From NCBI GenBank assembly GCA_020434085.1, contig JAGRBM010000416.1, forward strand, positions 1 through 9,813: 9,813 nucleotides of DNA. Direction: 5' to 3'. A program made the position numbers and the translations under genes. Within the stretch, counting starts at the first letter, position 1; every line of letters starts with the position of its first letter. Below, piece after piece: positions 8,271 through 9,813 of this stretch. This DNA comes from Chrysiogenia bacterium (lineage in GTDB: Bacteria > JAGRBM01). The notes beneath the pieces are model-generated. The model did not search any database, was not told the origin of the DNA, and was given only the letters and a program-made list of their open reading frames with translations.

Positions 8271-8348
8271 GAAGGTTTCTCCGATTGATGGTGCGCTCGG
8301 CCCCTCTCCGCGCCTCTGGTGCGGGGAAAAGTCGCTCAGCAGCGGGCG

Positions 8349-8377
8349 AAACTAACCGACCCCCCGGGCCGCTGCAA
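8349..8377 (-). promoter_or_regulatory. Candidate leuS promoter
   Basis: On the minus strand, TTGCAG (complement of 8372-8377), a 17-bp spacer and TAGTTT (complement of 8349-8354) lie about 80 nt before the leuS GTG. The -10 is weak, but it is identical to the one proposed for hsp20. The predicted leader (8271 to about 8342) contains a GC-rich imperfect hairpin and no obvious riboswitch. Confidence 0.35.
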
Positions 8378-8393
8378 GGCTTGGCCGCGGGGC

Positions 8394-8420
8394 CTTTTGA
8401 GGGTCCGGTTGCTTTTGAGG
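8394..8420 (+). repeat. Tandem 9-bp direct repeat between divergent promoters
   Basis: CTTTTGAGG occurs at 8394-8402 and again at 8412-8420, 18 bp apart start to start. The pair lies exactly between the candidate leuS -35 (8372-8377) and the -35 of the arginine decarboxylase promoter (8431-8436). It could be a regulator-binding site, or chance in a short intergenic region. Confidence 0.4.
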
Positions 8421-8430
8421 CCGCTTTTCT

Positions 8431-8460
8431 TTGCATTTGGTCGAGCCACTGAAATATAAG
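8431..8460 (+). promoter_or_regulatory. Candidate promoter of the arginine decarboxylase gene
   Basis: TTGCAT (8431-8436), an 18-bp spacer and TATAAG (8455-8460, 5 of 6 to TATAAT) lie about 32 nt before the start codon. The -10 stands out as an AT-rich element in GC-rich surroundings. The -35 is weak, which would fit activator dependence. Confidence 0.6.
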
Positions 8461-8491
8461 GGGGCCACCAAATCGGCACAGGAGTGCGCCC

Positions 8492-9037
8492 ATGTATGTC
8501 CCCACACGCTGTTTCTTGACCAAAGGTGTTGGTCGCCACCGTGAGAAGCTCTCGAGCTTCGAGATGGCCCTCCGCCACGCCGGCATCGCCGAATACAACC
8601 TCGTCAGCGTTTCGAGCATCTACCCGGCCAACTGCAAGGTGATCTCGCGCGCCCAGGGCAAGAAGCTGATGACCCCCGGCCAGATCGTCCACGTCGTGAT
8701 GTCCCGCCAGGAGACCAACGAGCCCAACCGCCTGGTGGCGGCTTCGGTTGGCATGGCCATGCCCAAGGACACGAAGATGTACGGTTATCTCTCCGAACAT
8801 CATTCCTACGGCGAAAAAGAGCGCAAGGCCGGCGACTATGCCGAGGATCTGGCCGCCGAGATGCTGGCGACGGTTCTGGGCGTGGAATTCAACGCCGACC
8901 AGAGCTGGGACGAAAAACGCGAGGTCTGGAAGATCTCCGACAAGATCGTCCGCACCCGCAACATCACCCAGTCGGCCGTGGGCCATGCCCAGGGCATGTG
9001 GACCACCGTGGTCGCCGCCTGCGTGCTGCTCCCGTAA
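8492..9037 (+). CDS. pdaD: Pyruvoyl-dependent arginine decarboxylase
   Basis: It decarboxylates arginine to agmatine, the first step of polyamine synthesis from arginine (or of acid resistance in some bacteria), using a self-made pyruvoyl group instead of PLP. The 181-residue proenzyme starts with the family block FLTKGVGRHREKLSSFEMAL (8-27). The self-cleavage motif VSSI has Ser41-Ser42, so the chain should split into a small beta subunit ending at Ser41 and an alpha subunit with an N-terminal pyruvoyl from Ser42. SRAQG, MTPGQIVHVVMSR (60-72), NEPNRLVAASVGMAMP (76-91), GYLSEHHSYG (98-107, with the catalytic Glu102) and GDYAEDLAAEML (114-125) all match. The ATG at 8492 has AGGAG 7 nt upstream. 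The gene is monocistronic, divergent from leuS and closed by a strong terminator. No agmatinase or agmatine deiminase lies nearby. The family is mainly archaeal and patchy in bacteria. Confidence 0.95.
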   Translation: MYVPTRCFLTKGVGRHREKLSSFEMALRHAGIAEYNLVSVSSIYPANCKVISRAQGKKLMTPGQIVHVVMSRQETNEPNRLVAASVGMAMPKDTKMYGYLSEHHSYGEKERKAGDYAEDLAAEMLATVLGVEFNADQSWDEKREVWKISDKIVRTRNITQSAVGHAQGMWTTVVAACVLLP

Positions 9038-9061
9038 TCGCCGCCCTTCCCGGTTTTCCCG

Positions 9062-9093
9062 ACGCCCCGCCCTCACCCGGCGGGGCGTTTTTT
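9062..9093 (+). terminator. Strong intrinsic terminator of the arginine decarboxylase gene
   Basis: ACGCCCCGCC (9062-9071) and GGCGGGGCGT (9079-9088) form a perfect 10-bp stem with a 7-nt loop, running directly into six T (9088-9093). Confidence 0.95.
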
Positions 9094-9126
9094 CTATCGG
9101 CGCCCGCTGCGCTAAGCTCCCCGGCC

Positions 9127-9813
9127 ATGGCCAAGTCATCCGAAAAGAATCCACCTGCCTGGTCGCGCACGAAGTCGCGTCCGGTGCGCCTGATCATCTT
9201 CTTCGGACTGATTGCCGTCGGCGTGCGCTTTGGCCTTCCCAGCAGCGATCCATTCGACCTGTATTTCGAACAGTTCCTCAAGACCGGCGGCCAGGGACGC
9301 GGGCACACCGCGGCTGCGCGCATCGCCCAACTGGGCGAGCGCGGCGTCGAGGGGCTGCGTGCCGTACTCGACAACCCCGATGCCACGGGCAAGGAACTTG
9401 GAGCGGCGATGCACCTTGCCGGCGAAATCAACGCTCCGGAGCTGGCGGGGCGCCTGCTGGAGCTTGCCGGGACCGCTGAGCCGATGCGCATCCGCCTGGC
9501 CGCCCTGGAGGGAATCGGCCTGATGGGCGGCACCGATGCGGCGCCCGTACTGATGCAAAGCCTCGCCGATGAGAATCCGGCGATCCGGATGGCCGCGCTG
9601 CGAGCAGTCGGCGCGGTCGAAGCCCCCGAGCTGGCCGCGCAGGTAGAGACCCTGGCCACCGAGGGCACTGAGGCCGAACGCCCCGAGGCGCTCGCCGCGC
9701 TGGGACGACTGGGCAGCGAGGTGGCGCGCGAATCCCTCTGGCGCCTCTACAACGGCCCGCTCAGCGCCGGTGAGGCCAGTGCCGCGCGCCGCGCACTGGC
9801 GGGCTTCCCGACG
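9127..9813 (+). CDS. Membrane-anchored HEAT-repeat protein (3' end missing)
   Basis: From ATG at 9127 the frame stays open to the last base (229 codons), so the C-terminus lies beyond the window. Residues 1-20 are polar and basic. Residues 20-37 (VRLIIFFGLIAVGVRFGL) form one hydrophobic segment with positive charges before it, so an N-in membrane anchor is likely. From about 58 on the chain is Ala/Leu-rich paired helices of HEAT/PBS-lyase type: TAAARIAQLGERGVEGLRAV, AMHLAGEINAPELAGRLLEL, IRLAALEGIGLMGGTDAAP, IRMAALRAVGAVEAPELAAQ and RPEALAALGRLGSEVAR. Such scaffolds bind other proteins; the partner is unknown. No Shine-Dalgarno precedes the ATG, and the gene starts 33 nt after the terminator T-run, so its promoter must be short or overlap the terminator. 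A start further downstream is possible but would remove the anchor. Confidence 0.8.
   Translation, partial: MAKSSEKNPPAWSRTKSRPVRLIIFFGLIAVGVRFGLPSSDPFDLYFEQFLKTGGQGRGHTAAARIAQLGERGVEGLRAVLDNPDATGKELGAAMHLAGEINAPELAGRLLELAGTAEPMRIRLAALEGIGLMGGTDAAPVLMQSLADENPAIRMAALRAVGAVEAPELAAQVETLATEGTEAERPEALAALGRLGSEVARESLWRLYNGPLSAGEASAARRALAGFPT

Noticed and set aside
8271-8348. Possible T-box or leucine attenuator before leuS
   Set aside because: No T-box consensus, no specifier-loop structure and no short peptide frame with leucine codons is visible. Only a GC-rich imperfect hairpin is present.
8362-8398. GC-rich hairpin followed by TTTT on the plus strand, resembling a terminator
   Set aside because: The stem is imperfect, no plus-strand gene lies upstream, and it overlaps the candidate leuS promoter.

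Overview
The window reads as ordinary chromosomal DNA from a high-GC, Gram-negative bacterium. Signs of a Gram-negative cell are a lipobox lipoprotein, GalU and a proteobacterial-type leuS-holA order. The first gene carries a C-terminal domain with a paired-cysteine motif that I associate with surface and stress proteins of Myxococcota and other former Deltaproteobacteria, so that broad assemblage is my best guess. The sequence alone does not fix a phylum. No phage, transposon, CRISPR or toxin-antitoxin features are visible. Gene density is high, with short intergenic gaps and clear hairpin terminators.

Layout. (a) Positions 1-894 (+): the 3' part of an unrecognised protein with a TolB/FlgO-like C-terminal domain, closed by a symmetrical terminator. 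(b) 974-1429 (-): a small heat-shock protein (Hsp20), with its own promoter candidate. (c) 1600-2421 (-): a GalU-type UTP-glucose-1-phosphate uridylyltransferase with its own terminator. (d) 2525-3292 (+): an NADP-type short-chain dehydrogenase resembling the DHRS4 group. It is followed by a 166-residue orphan lipoprotein (3376-3876) whose ribosome-binding site lies in a perfect hairpin. (e) 3899-4103: a near-consensus promoter, tRNA-Ala(GGC) and a terminator. (f) 4236-4490 (+): rpsT with a GTG start and a strong terminator. (g) 4607-8270 (-): a leuS-holA operon with a 10-nt gap between the genes. (h) 8492-9037 (+): a pyruvoyl-dependent arginine decarboxylase divergent from leuS, closed by a strong terminator. 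(i) 9127 to the window end (+): the N-terminal part of a membrane-anchored HEAT-repeat protein.

Functionally the central block (tRNA-Ala, S20, LeuRS, DNA polymerase III delta) is translation and replication housekeeping. The flanks hold polyamine synthesis (arginine to agmatine), nucleotide-sugar supply, protein quality control and envelope proteins of unknown role.

I do not see a convincing new multi-gene system. The best second-look items are the bacterial pyruvoyl arginine decarboxylase with a tandem 9-bp repeat between the divergent promoters, the RBS-sequestering hairpin before the orphan lipoprotein, the leuS-holA junction lacking lptE, non-AUG starts on three housekeeping genes, and a U-U mismatch in the T-stem of tRNA-Ala.
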